From the NCBI GenBank assembly GCA_035347995.1, contig DAOPQD010000029.1, forward strand, positions 1 to 34,876: DNA of 34,876 nucleotides, in the 5' to 3' direction. This stretch comes from JAAZNO01 sp012798275 (lineage in GTDB: Bacteria > Chloroflexota > Anaerolineae > B4-G1 > SLSP01). Under the pieces are notes generated by a model. It was not told the origin of the DNA. It ran no database searches and saw only the letters and a program-made list of their open reading frames with translations. Of this stretch, positions 7,411-14,922 are shown in pieces (the stretch's first letter is position 1; each line of letters starts with the position of its first letter). The position numbers and the translations under genes are program-made.

Positions 7411-8199
7411 ATGCCTGAGGCGAGCTGGTCACAGCCGATTACCCAAGTGGCCCCGAACATGATCGCGGTGCGGGGCTACCGCATTGAAGACCTGATGGGA
7501 CGGGTGCCGTTCTCGCACGTCGTTTATCTGGTCCTGAAAGGCGAGCTGCCCACGCCGGCGCAGGGGCGCGTCATGGACGCCCTGCTCGTCTCCAGTGTGG
7601 ATCACGGCGCCACGCCGCCCTCCGCGCTGGCAGCACGGACGGTGGCTTCGGGCGGAGCTCCCCTCACGACCGCCGTCGCGGCAGGGATTATGACCCTCAA
7701 CCGGCATCACGGCGGCGCCATCGAGGGCTGTATGCGCGTCTTGCTGGAGGGCGTGGCGCGTCAACGCGAGGCGAATCTGTCGGCGGCCGACGTCGCGCGG
7801 GCCATCGTCGCCGAGGCCCGCGCCGCCGGCCAACGGCTGCCGGGCTATGGGCATCGGCTCCACACCGCCGATCCCCGCACGGCGCGACTGCTCACTCTCG
7901 TCGCCGAAGAGGGGCTGGCCGGCGCTTATGTCGCCCTGGCGCAAGCCATCGCCGCCGCCATCGCCGAAGCTTCGGGCAAGGCGCTGCCCCTCAACGTGGA
8001 TGGCGCCATCGCCGCCGTGCTCTGCGAGCTGGACTTCCCGCCGGAGATAGGCAACGGCTTCTTCGCCATCGCCCGCACCGTTGGATTGACCGCGCACGTC
8101 TTCGACGAGATCACGTCCCAGCGGCCCATGCGTCCCATCGAACCCACCTCCGGCTACAACGGCCCGGAGCTGCGCCCGTTGGAGCGCCGCGACCCGTAG
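7411..8199 (+). CDS. Citryl-CoA lyase-like short citrate synthase-fold protein
   Basis: A 262-residue protein made only of the catalytic half of the citrate synthase fold, the size of stand-alone citryl-CoA lyase and of the C-terminal module of ATP-citrate lyase; true citrate synthases have about 370-430 residues. The three catalytic positions can be assigned as His100 (HHGGAIEG), His148 (GYGHRLHTADPR) and Asp197 (LNVDGAI). The family start ITQVAPN-I-VRGY--EDLMGR is seen. The ATG at 7411 has GGGAGGAAG upstream; the open frame extends back to 7306 with no usable start signal. Predicted to cleave citryl-CoA (or a close homologue) to acetyl-CoA and oxaloacetate, completing a split ATP-citrate-lyase route with the two preceding genes. 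Confidence 0.8.
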   Translation: MPEASWSQPITQVAPNMIAVRGYRIEDLMGRVPFSHVVYLVLKGELPTPAQGRVMDALLVSSVDHGATPPSALAARTVASGGAPLTTAVAAGIMTLNRHHGGAIEGCMRVLLEGVARQREANLSAADVARAIVAEARAAGQRLPGYGHRLHTADPRTARLLTLVAEEGLAGAYVALAQAIAAAIAEASGKALPLNVDGAIAAVLCELDFPPEIGNGFFAIARTVGLTAHVFDEITSQRPMRPIEPTSGYNGPELRPLERRDP

Positions 8200-8277
8200 G
8201 TGGGGAACGTGCGAACGTGCGAAGGAGATGGGGAGAGAGGGAGCAGGGGAGATGAGGAGATGGCTGCTCGCTACTGT

Positions 8278-8352
8278 CATCCATTACCCATTCTCCCATT
8301 ACCCCTTTCCCCATTACCCATGACCTGTCCCCATCACCCATTACCCATCCCT
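8278..8352 (+). repeat. CATTACCC short-word array
   Basis: The gap between the lyase and the HD gene contains many imperfect copies of CCATTACCC, some altered to CCCCATCACCC. A second, shorter array lies at 13357-13382. There are no unique spacers of constant length, so this is not a CRISPR. Confidence 0.7.
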
Positions 8353-8396
8353 CTATCTTCTAACTCATTACGGTATTACCTTTCAAGGAGATCTCT

Positions 8397-8945
8397 ATGC
8401 GTGATCGTCTATTGCAATTGTTACCGGAGTTCGACCTGATTCAGGACGCCGAGCTGCGGGAGAAAGCGCTGCAATGCTGGGAACTGGCACTGATGGAAGG
8501 CGGTTGGACGCCGGAAGCGTTGCTCGACATGCCCTTCACCCTGCTCATCACTCCCTGCCCGGCAAACTTCATCGAGCACGTGCGCGGGGTGACGCTGACC
8601 GCCCTGCGCGCAGCGGAGGTTTTCCAGCAAATCTACGGTGAGCGCTTGCCGGTGCAGCGCGATGTCCTCATTGCGGGCGGATTGTTGCACGATGTTGGCA
8701 AGCTGCTCGAATACCGCCGCAACGCCGAGGGTCAAGTCGTCCAAAGTGAGAACGGGAAGTTGCTGCGGCATCCCTTCAGCGGCACGGCGCTCGCGGCGCG
8801 GGCAGGACTGCCCGCCGAAGTGCAACACATCATCGCGACGCACGCCGCCGAAGGCGACAAGGGCCATCGCAGCACCGAAGCTACCCTCATCAATCACGCC
8901 GACTTTATGCACTTCCACAGCCTGTTGCGGCAGGCAGGGGGATAG
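8397..8945 (+). CDS. HD-domain metal-dependent phosphohydrolase-like protein
   Basis: A 182-residue HD superfamily protein. Candidate metal ligands in order are His61 (FIEHVRG), His98-Asp99 (GGLLHDVGKLLEY), His125 (LRHPFSG), His149 (IIATHA) and Asp169 (INHADF). The five-histidine pattern resembles nucleotide or cyclic-nucleotide phosphohydrolases, but the substrate is unknown. AAGGAGATCTCT precedes the ATG at 8397. It sits between the lyase and the first hydro-lyase pair on the same strand, with 20 bp to the next gene, so it is probably co-transcribed with the hydro-lyases. A regulatory or metabolite-repair role is possible but unsupported. Confidence 0.75.
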   Translation: MRDRLLQLLPEFDLIQDAELREKALQCWELALMEGGWTPEALLDMPFTLLITPCPANFIEHVRGVTLTALRAAEVFQQIYGERLPVQRDVLIAGGLLHDVGKLLEYRRNAEGQVVQSENGKLLRHPFSGTALAARAGLPAEVQHIIATHAAEGDKGHRSTEATLINHADFMHFHSLLRQAGG

Positions 8946-8965
8946 CAGGTAGGGATCGGGAGCTT

Positions 8966-10186
8966 ATGGGCAAAACAATGATTCAAAAGCTGTTCGCGGC
9001 GCACACCGCGCCAGAGGCGTCGGTCGAGCCGGGCGACATCATCTGGCTCGATCTGGATGTGCGCACGGCGCGGGATTTCGGCGGGGCGAACGTGGTGCAA
9101 AACTACCGTGAGCACTACGGCGACGCCCCCGTTGCAGATCCGAGGCGCACTTTCTTCACCTTCGACCTGGTCGCGCCGCCGAGCAACATCCCCTACGCCA
9201 ACAATCAGCAGCTCTGCCGTGAGTGGGCGCGCAGTCAGGGCATTCGGGTCTACGACGTGAACGCCGGCATCGGCTCGCACGTCGCCATCGAAGAGGGCCT
9301 GGTGCACGCCGGCGACACCTTCGTCGGCACCGACAGTCACCTCAACCTCCTCGGCGCCATGGGCGCTTTCGGGCAGGGAATGGGCGATCAAGACATCGCC
9401 TTCGCCTTCAAGAGCGGGCGCACCTGGTTCGAGGTCCCCCCTACGATGAAGGTCGTCCTCCAGGGGACGCTGCGCGCTCCCGGCACTGCCCGCGACCTCA
9501 CGCTCGCCGTGCTGCAGCGACTCGGCGCGGATGGCGCGCTGGGACGGGCCATCGAATTCCACGGTCCCGCCATCGAGGCGCTCGACCTGGCGGGGCGCAT
9601 CACACTCGCCAGCCAGGTGACGGAGATGGGCGGCCTCATCGGCTTCCCCATCAGCGAGGCTATCCCCTCTTCCCTCCTCCCCGATCATGACGCCAACTAC
9701 ATCGAAAGCATTGAGATTGACATCACCGAGCTGGAGCCGCTCATCGCCTGCCCGCCCAATCCCGCCAACGTGCATCCCGTGCGCGAGCTGGCAGGCAAGC
9801 GGATAGACAGCGTCTTCCTCGGCTCGTGCACCAACGGGCGCTTCGAGGACTTCGCGGCGGTAGCGGCGATCGTGAAGGGCCAACAGCTCGCGCCGCACGT
9901 CATGGCGACCGTCGTGCCGGCGACGCGGCGCGTCTATGCGCAGCTGCTCGCCTCCGGCGTGCTGGAGACGCTCTTCGAGGCGGGCTTCATCATCAGCAAT
10001 CCGGGTTGTGGCGGCTGCGCCTCCGGGCATCTGGGGATGACGGGCAAGGGTGAAGTGCAGGTCAGCACGAGCAATCGCAACTTTCCCGGCAAGCAGGGGG
10101 CGGGGCAAACGTACCTGGCAAGCCCAGTCACAGCGGCGTGGAGCGCGCTCAGAGGTGAAATCACCGTGCCGGAGGTGAGGGCATGA
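8966..10186 (+). CDS. LeuC/homoaconitase-type hydro-lyase large subunit (pair 1)
   Basis: A 406-residue [4Fe-4S] dehydratase large subunit of the isopropylmalate isomerase / homoaconitase / 2-methyl-dicarboxylate dehydratase family. Cluster ligands are Cys288 (GSCTNGR), Cys348 and Cys351 (NPGCGGCASGH). The active-site loop reads GTDSHLNLLGAMGAFGQG, where most relatives have SHT followed by a Gly-rich turn, so the substrate pocket differs from canonical LeuC and from the second copy in this cluster. It overlaps its small subunit by 4 bp. Likely function is reversible dehydration/hydration of a citrate-, isocitrate- or methylmalate-like acid; exact substrate unknown. Confidence 0.85.
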   Translation: MGKTMIQKLFAAHTAPEASVEPGDIIWLDLDVRTARDFGGANVVQNYREHYGDAPVADPRRTFFTFDLVAPPSNIPYANNQQLCREWARSQGIRVYDVNAGIGSHVAIEEGLVHAGDTFVGTDSHLNLLGAMGAFGQGMGDQDIAFAFKSGRTWFEVPPTMKVVLQGTLRAPGTARDLTLAVLQRLGADGALGRAIEFHGPAIEALDLAGRITLASQVTEMGGLIGFPISEAIPSSLLPDHDANYIESIEIDITELEPLIACPPNPANVHPVRELAGKRIDSVFLGSCTNGRFEDFAAVAAIVKGQQLAPHVMATVVPATRRVYAQLLASGVLETLFEAGFIISNPGCGGCASGHLGMTGKGEVQVSTSNRNFPGKQGAGQTYLASPVTAAWSALRGEITVPEVRA

Positions 10187-10716
10187 GACCGACGCAGATC
10201 ACCGGGCGGCTATGGGTATTGCGCGAGGCCGCCGGGCGGCTTTACAACGACATTGACACCGACATGATCTTTCACAACCGCTATCTGCACATCACCGAGG
10301 TGACGCAGATGGGCCCATATGCGCTGGACAACCTCAAGGGGTGGGAGGATTTCGCCCGCCGCGCGCGACCGGGCGACCTGATCATGGCGGGGAGCAATTT
10401 TGGGGCGGGGTCTTCCCGGCAGCAGGCAGTGGATTGCTTCCACGCGCTGGGGATTGCCGCGATCATTGCGGAGAGTTTCGGCGCCATCTACAAGCGCAAC
10501 GCCATCAACAGCGGCCTGCCCCTCGTGACGTTCCCTGGACTGACAGAGGTCGCCTCCCGCTTCGAGAGCGGCGACATTGTGACGGTGGATTTCTGCACCG
10601 GCGCGCTGATTCGGAATGGCGTGGAGCGCTTCCAGGCGCAGCCGTTCTCCAAAGTGCAGCTGGAAATCTACCAGGCGGGGAATCTTTTTGAGTATGGAAA
10701 AGTAGTGACAGGTTAA
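10183..10716 (+). CDS. LeuD/homoaconitase-type hydro-lyase small subunit (pair 1)
   Basis: A 177-residue swivel-domain subunit that completes the active site of the preceding large subunit, with the ATGA overlap typical of coupled subunits. It shows DIDTDMIFHNRYLHI near the N terminus and the conserved GSNFGAGSSRQQAVDC and AESFGAIYKRNAINSGLP motifs. The residues after the tyrosine (YLHI) lie in the loop known to steer substrate choice in this family, and they differ from the second small subunit at 12764 (YTYS), suggesting different substrates for the two pairs. Confidence 0.87.
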   Translation: MRPTQITGRLWVLREAAGRLYNDIDTDMIFHNRYLHITEVTQMGPYALDNLKGWEDFARRARPGDLIMAGSNFGAGSSRQQAVDCFHALGIAAIIAESFGAIYKRNAINSGLPLVTFPGLTEVASRFESGDIVTVDFCTGALIRNGVERFQAQPFSKVQLEIYQAGNLFEYGKVVTG

Positions 10717-10726
10717 GCGAGGCATT

Positions 10727-11980
10727 ATGGGACAGACATTCGCAGAGAAGGTATTGGCGCAAAAAGCGGGCCTGGAGCGGACGGTTGCCGGGCAGATTGT
10801 GACAGTGAAGCCGGATCGCCTGCTCACCCACGACAACACCTCCGCCATCGCCGCGACGTTCTACAAGATCGGTGTGAAGCGGGTCGCCGACCCCACCCTA
10901 TCGGTCATCGTGCTCGATCATGTGGTGCCGGCGGCGAACGAGACTTACGCCATCAGCCACCAGGCCACGCGCGCCTTTGTGGCAGAGCAGGGTATTACGG
11001 CCTTCTACGACATCGGCGAGGGGATCTGCCATCAGGTGTTCCCGGAGAAAGGTCACGTCTGGCCCGGCGCGGTCATCGTGGGCAGCGATTCGCACACGCC
11101 CACCGCCGGCGCGTTTGGTGCCTTCGCGGCGGGAATCGGGCGCACCGAAGCCGCCGCCGTGATGGCCACGGGCGAGATCTGGCTGCGCGTCCCCGCATCC
11201 ATCCGCGTGATCGTCCAGGGGACGCTGCCGCCGCGCGTCTCCGCCAAGGATGTGATCCTGCAGCTCATCGGGCAGCTGCGGGCTGATGGCGCGGACTACT
11301 GCTCCGTGGAATTTGTCGGCGAAGCCATCACCGCGATGAGCGTGAGCGAGCGCATGACGCTGACCAACATGTCTGCCGAGATGGGCGCCAAGAATGCCGT
11401 GGTGGAGCCGGATGAGAAGACGCTGGCGTGGCTGGCCGGGCGCGTATCGCAGCCGTTCACGCCGGTTTTCGCGGACGCGGATGCCGTCTATGCGCGGGTG
11501 CTGGAGCTCGATGCAAGCGCCCTCGCGCCGCAGATTGCCCGCCCGCACACCGTGGATAACGTCGCTCCGGTGACCGACGTCGTCGGCACGCGGATTGATC
11601 AGGTGGTGCTCGGCACGTGCACCAACGGGCGGCTGGAGGACTTGCGTGCGGCGGCGGAGCTGCTGCGCGGGAAGCACATCGCGCCGGGTGTGCGGCTGCT
11701 GGTGCTGCCCGCCTCACGGGAAGTGTTGCAGGCCGCGCTGGCAGAGGGCGTGATCGCGGACCTGATTGCCGCCGGCGCGACCCTGCTCAATCCCGGCTGT
11801 GGGCCCTGCCTGGGCGCACATCAAGGCTGCATGGCGCCGGGCGAAGCGACGCTGTCCACTTCCAATCGCAATTTCAAGGGACGGATGGGCTCGAAAGACG
11901 CCGCCATCTACCTGGGCAGCCCGGCAACGGCGGCCGCTTCCGCGCTCGCGGGCGTCATCACGGATCCGCGCGAGCTCTAA
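10727..11980 (+). CDS. LeuC/homoaconitase-type hydro-lyase large subunit (pair 2)
   Basis: A 417-residue [4Fe-4S] hydro-lyase large subunit. Cluster cysteines are Cys298 (GTCTNGR), Cys358 and Cys361 (NPGCGPCLGAHQG). The active-site loop GSDSHTPTAGAFGAFAAGIG is canonical, unlike pair 1. N-terminal MGQTFAEKVLAQKAG and the DHVVPA region are typical of the LeuC/HacA group. It starts 10 bp after the pair-1 small subunit. Its own small subunit is separated from it by the inserted DUF3800 gene. With the dehydrogenase downstream, a citrate/isocitrate (aconitase) or homoaconitase-like step is the most economical guess. Confidence 0.86.
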   Translation: MGQTFAEKVLAQKAGLERTVAGQIVTVKPDRLLTHDNTSAIAATFYKIGVKRVADPTLSVIVLDHVVPAANETYAISHQATRAFVAEQGITAFYDIGEGICHQVFPEKGHVWPGAVIVGSDSHTPTAGAFGAFAAGIGRTEAAAVMATGEIWLRVPASIRVIVQGTLPPRVSAKDVILQLIGQLRADGADYCSVEFVGEAITAMSVSERMTLTNMSAEMGAKNAVVEPDEKTLAWLAGRVSQPFTPVFADADAVYARVLELDASALAPQIARPHTVDNVAPVTDVVGTRIDQVVLGTCTNGRLEDLRAAAELLRGKHIAPGVRLLVLPASREVLQAALAEGVIADLIAAGATLLNPGCGPCLGAHQGCMAPGEATLSTSNRNFKGRMGSKDAAIYLGSPATAAASALAGVITDPREL

Positions 11981-11981
11981 T

Positions 11982-12668
11982 GTGCCTGACGCTGCTTTAA
12001 CATGGGCTTTCGTGGATGAAAGTGGGGATGTCGGCTATGCTCCCACTTCTTCCCGCTACCTGATCGTTGCTGCGGTACTGACATCCCGGCCCGAACTGCT
12101 CAGAAAGGCAGTAGCTAAAACGCGCAAGTCTTTGGGAAAACGCTTGCGGGATATTCCCGAACTCAAAGCACAGCGTACACCTCGAAAAGTCGTGCTTCGA
12201 CTGTTAAGTCGCGTGATCGAGCTTGAGGTTGAGATTGTTGCGGTCGTGGTAGACAAATCGGCGTTTCGGCAAGCAGCGCTCTCTGAAGATCTATATCGCT
12301 TTGCTTGCGCAGAGCTCGTGGCACATTGTACAAATTATCATTCAAAACTGAAATTGATCTGTGATCGGCGTTACACAAACCCGCAACTGCGGAGTCAATT
12401 GGAATATTATGTCTTGGAACGTTTGAAGCGGGCTTCTGCAACGAGAGAAGTCGCAATTGAGATGGCACATCTTGATTCAGCACAAGATGGAGGATTACAG
12501 GCGGCCGATGCAATCGCGTGGGGGATAGCGCAACGATATGAGCGGGGAGATTCGGAATTCTACGACCTGATTCGGCGCCGCGTACATGCCGGGTTGCTGA
12601 TAAATAAAAGCAAAAACGGGCTCCCCCTGGAGGCCGATTCTCACCGTTTTACAATGAAAACGGCATAG
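11982..12668 (+). CDS. DUF3800 family protein inserted between hydro-lyase subunits
   Basis: A protein of about 228 residues with the DUF3800 hallmark WAFVDESGDVG near the N terminus and QAADAIAWGIAQRY toward the C terminus. The family has an RNase H-like fold, is often found in mobile or accessory regions, and has no settled function. No ATG is available at the start; GTG at 11982, two bases after the upstream stop, is the only sensible start. Base composition is clearly more AT-rich (AAA, TTA, ATT codons) than the flanking hydro-lyase genes. That composition, and its position splitting a subunit pair, indicate a recent acquisition. No role in the surrounding metabolism is expected. Confidence 0.75.
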   Translation: MPDAALTWAFVDESGDVGYAPTSSRYLIVAAVLTSRPELLRKAVAKTRKSLGKRLRDIPELKAQRTPRKVVLRLLSRVIELEVEIVAVVVDKSAFRQAALSEDLYRFACAELVAHCTNYHSKLKLICDRRYTNPQLRSQLEYYVLERLKRASATREVAIEMAHLDSAQDGGLQAADAIAWGIAQRYERGDSEFYDLIRRRVHAGLLINKSKNGLPLEADSHRFTMKTA

Positions 12669-12763
12669 CACCGACTTACATCGGAGCAGCCTATTCCAGG
12701 ACTTACGAGGCCCGCTTTCGATTTAATTATACGCGCAATTACCAAATGTGTCAAGGAGTATTT

Positions 12764-13258
12764 ATGGAGCCACAACTCACCGGCCGGGTATGGAAGTACG
12801 GGGACGACGTCAACACCGACGTGATTTTCCCCGGTAAGTACACGTACAGCATCAGCGATCCCAAGGAAATGGCGCCCCACGCGCTGGAGGACCTCGATCC
12901 GCAGTTTGCCACCTCGGTGCGCCCCGGCGACATCATCGTCGCGGGAAAGAACTGGGGATGCGGCAGCTCGCGGGAGCAGGCGGTGATCTGCCTCAAAGAA
13001 GCCGGCGTCGCAGCGATTGTGGCGCGCAGTTTCGCGCGCATCTACTTCCGCAACGCCATCAACCAGGCGCTTCCCATCGTCACCTGTGATGCCGTAGAAG
13101 GCGTCGAAAATGGCGATGAGATCACGATTGACTTTGTGGCAGGCACGGTCACCACACCATGCGGTGTCTTCACCTTCCCGCCGCTGCCGCCCGAAGTGCT
13201 GGCGATCATCGAGGATGGCGGCCTGCTGCCCCACGTCCAAAAACAGTTAAACGGATGA
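12764..13258 (+). CDS. LeuD/homoaconitase-type hydro-lyase small subunit (pair 2)
   Basis: A 164-residue small subunit with TDVIFPGKYTYSI near the N terminus, GKNWGCGSSREQAV and ARSFARIYFRNAINQALPI. The start is the ATG at 12764 behind CAAGGAGTATTT; an in-frame ATG at 12746 lies before this ribosome binding site. Its specificity loop reads YTYS, different from YLHI in pair 1. It should pair with the large subunit at 10727-11980, from which it is separated by the AT-rich DUF3800 gene and a 95-bp gap. Confidence 0.86.
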   Translation: MEPQLTGRVWKYGDDVNTDVIFPGKYTYSISDPKEMAPHALEDLDPQFATSVRPGDIIVAGKNWGCGSSREQAVICLKEAGVAAIVARSFARIYFRNAINQALPIVTCDAVEGVENGDEITIDFVAGTVTTPCGVFTFPPLPPEVLAIIEDGGLLPHVQKQLNG

Positions 13259-13305
13259 GCGAGAAAGCGAAAAGGCGAAAAAGCGAAAAGGCGAAAAAGC
13301 GAGAA
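13259..13305 (+). repeat. GCGAAAAGG short-word array
   Basis: Tandem imperfect copies of GCGAAAAAGCGAAAAG follow directly after the stop codon of the small subunit. The same words occur in frame inside the CoA ligase gene at 6046-6117. Confidence 0.7.
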
Positions 13306-13356
13306 GGCGCATCAATAGCCAGGCAGAGCTGACCTGGGCCTTCCAATCCTTCGCCC

Positions 13357-13382
13357 ATTACCCACCACCCATTACCCATTAT
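13357..13382 (+). repeat. Second CATTACCC short-word array
   Basis: CATTACCCACCACCCATTAC-type words lie 30 bp before the dehydrogenase start, matching the array at 8278-8352. Confidence 0.65.
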
Positions 13383-13414
13383 GCATCACATATTTTACGC
13401 AAAGGAGCACACGG

Positions 13415-14533
13415 ATGGCTAAGTATCGCATTGCTCTCATGCCCGGCGATGGCATCGGCAACGATGTCATGGACGCGGCGAAGATGGTGTTGGACAAGAT
13501 TGCCCTCGACGCGGAGTATCTCCCCGCGGACATTGGGTGGGAGTTCTGGCGCCATGAAGGCGAGGCCTTGCCGCAGCGCACCATTGACTTGCTCAAGACC
13601 TGCACCTGTGCGTTGTTCGGGGCCATCACCTCGATGCCCAAGGAAGAAGCCGAAGCCGCGCTCGTCCCCGAATTGCAGGGGAAGGGATTGGTCTACCGCA
13701 GCCCCATCGTGCGCCTGCGCCAGACCTTCGACCTGTACACCAATCTGCGTCCCTGCAAGGCCTATCCCGGCAATCCCCTCAATTACCGGGATGACATTGA
13801 CCTGGTGATTTTTCGCGAAAACACGCAGGATCTGTACTCCGGGGTCGAATTCCACCCGCTGCCGGAGGACCTCCGCGCCAAGCTGGAGGAACTCAGCCCG
13901 AACATGAAGGCCTTCAAGGGAGCCGCCTCTGCAGACATCGCGCTGTCCTGCCGCATTCTGACGCGCGAGGGTTGCCGGCGCATCGTCCGCGCCGCCTTCG
14001 AGTACGCGAAGCAATTCGGCTATCCCACCGTCACGCTGGTGGAGAAACCCAATGTCATCCGCGAGACCTCCGGGCTGATGGTGCGTGAGGCGCGCAAGGT
14101 GGCGGCGGAGTACCCCGGCATCGAGCTGTGGGAGACGAACGTGGACGCGATGGCCATGTGGCTGGTCAAAAATCCGCAAAACTACGGCGTGATGGTCTCC
14201 AGCAACATGTTCGGCGACATCATCTCCGACCTGGCGGCGCAGCTGGTGGGCGGCCTGGGCTTCGCGTCGAGCGGCAACATCGGCGACACCTTCGCCGTCT
14301 TCGAGCCGACGCATGGCTCCGCGCCCAAATATGCCGGGCAGTACAAGGTCAATCCCATGGCGATGCTGCTCACGGTGAAGCTGATGCTGGACTGGCTCGG
14401 CGAGCTGGATACCGCGAAAGCACTCGAAGCCGCCATCGCGGCCGTCATCGCCGAGGGCGAAGTCCGTACCTATGACATGGGCGGCAAGAGCAGTACACTG
14501 GATGTGGCTCGCGCGGTCGCGGAAAAATTGTAA
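13415..14533 (+). CDS. Isocitrate/isopropylmalate dehydrogenase family, probable NADP-type isocitrate dehydrogenase
   Basis: A 372-residue decarboxylating beta-hydroxyacid dehydrogenase. The substrate segment RSPIVRLRQTFDLYTNLRP, the FRENTQDLY tyrosine region, the lysine of VEKPNV and the metal aspartates in ETNVDAM and NMFGDIISD are all in place. The cofactor loop HGSAPKYAGQYKVNP carries the Lys-Tyr pair seen in NADP-dependent isocitrate dehydrogenase of E. coli (Lys344-Tyr345), where NAD enzymes have Asp. The SxNxxLR isocitrate motif is altered to SPIVRLR, so homoisocitrate or another 2-alkylmalate is possible. AAAGGAGCACACGG precedes the ATG. It ends at a strong terminator and is the last gene of the metabolic set; NADPH-linked reductive carboxylation to isocitrate would fit the citrate-cleavage genes. 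Confidence 0.82.
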   Translation: MAKYRIALMPGDGIGNDVMDAAKMVLDKIALDAEYLPADIGWEFWRHEGEALPQRTIDLLKTCTCALFGAITSMPKEEAEAALVPELQGKGLVYRSPIVRLRQTFDLYTNLRPCKAYPGNPLNYRDDIDLVIFRENTQDLYSGVEFHPLPEDLRAKLEELSPNMKAFKGAASADIALSCRILTREGCRRIVRAAFEYAKQFGYPTVTLVEKPNVIRETSGLMVREARKVAAEYPGIELWETNVDAMAMWLVKNPQNYGVMVSSNMFGDIISDLAAQLVGGLGFASSGNIGDTFAVFEPTHGSAPKYAGQYKVNPMAMLLTVKLMLDWLGELDTAKALEAAIAAVIAEGEVRTYDMGGKSSTLDVARAVAEKL

Positions 14534-14566
14534 CTGGAAGCTGTTACTGCGGGATCAGAGGAAAGC

Positions 14567-14602
14567 AAAAGCCGCCACCCTCATCGGATGGCGGCTTTTT
14601 TG
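14567..14602. terminator. Bidirectional terminator between the dehydrogenase and fmdB
   Basis: AAAAGCCGCCA (14567-14577) pairs with TGGCGGCTTTT (14589-14599). T-runs follow on both strands (CTTTTTTG on +, CTTTTGCTTT on -). It serves the convergent dehydrogenase and fmdB genes. Confidence 0.85.
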
Positions 14603-14611
14603 TTGAAGAAC

Positions 14612-14854
14612 TCAGTGCCCGCAGCTGCTACACGAGCCACCGCTGCACCCGCTGCAGCCGCCGCCGCTTTCCCCGGCGCTGAACTCACTGCTGCCAGCTG
14701 CGCCGCCGCCCATCACCATGAAGCGCGAAAGCCCGCGCCGGGCATGCATCCCGCCGCATTTAGGACAGGCAATGGGCTTATCGGCGTCCGCCATGGAACG
14801 GCGTGCGTCGAAACGATACTGACAATCCTGGCATATGTATTCGTAAATTGGCAT
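14612..14854 (-). CDS. FmdB-family zinc-ribbon protein
   Basis: An 80-residue small protein starting MPIYEYICQDCQYRFDARRS, the signature of the FmdB / CxxC_CxxC_SSSS family. Zinc-ribbon cysteines are Cys8, Cys11, Cys30 and Cys33. The C-terminal half is Gly/Ser-rich and ends in a second cysteine group (67, 70, 75, 78), a common variant in this family. FmdB was first described as a putative regulator in an amidase cluster, but most members are uncharacterised. It has its own promoter and terminator and is not part of either large gene set. Confidence 0.88.
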   Translation of the reverse strand: MPIYEYICQDCQYRFDARRSMADADKPIACPKCGGMHARRGLSRFMVMGGGAAGSSEFSAGESGGGCSGCSGGSCSSCGH

Positions 14855-14886
14855 GGCTCACCTCACGCTATGAATGAATACAACGC

Positions 14887-14914
14887 ATTGTACTGCGTTT
14901 GCTGACGCGGTCAA
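14887..14914 (-). promoter_or_regulatory. Sigma-70 promoter of fmdB
   Basis: On the minus strand TTGACC (14914-14909) and TACAAT (14892-14887) are spaced by 16 bp, about 30 bp upstream of the fmdB start codon. The -35 box ends 9 bp from the terminal repeat of the IS remnant. Confidence 0.7.
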
Positions 14915-14922
14915 GGGGCACC

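Noticed and set aside
8278..8352. CATTACCC array as a possible CRISPR
   Set aside because: The units are short and imperfect, there are no unique spacers of constant length and no cas genes are present.
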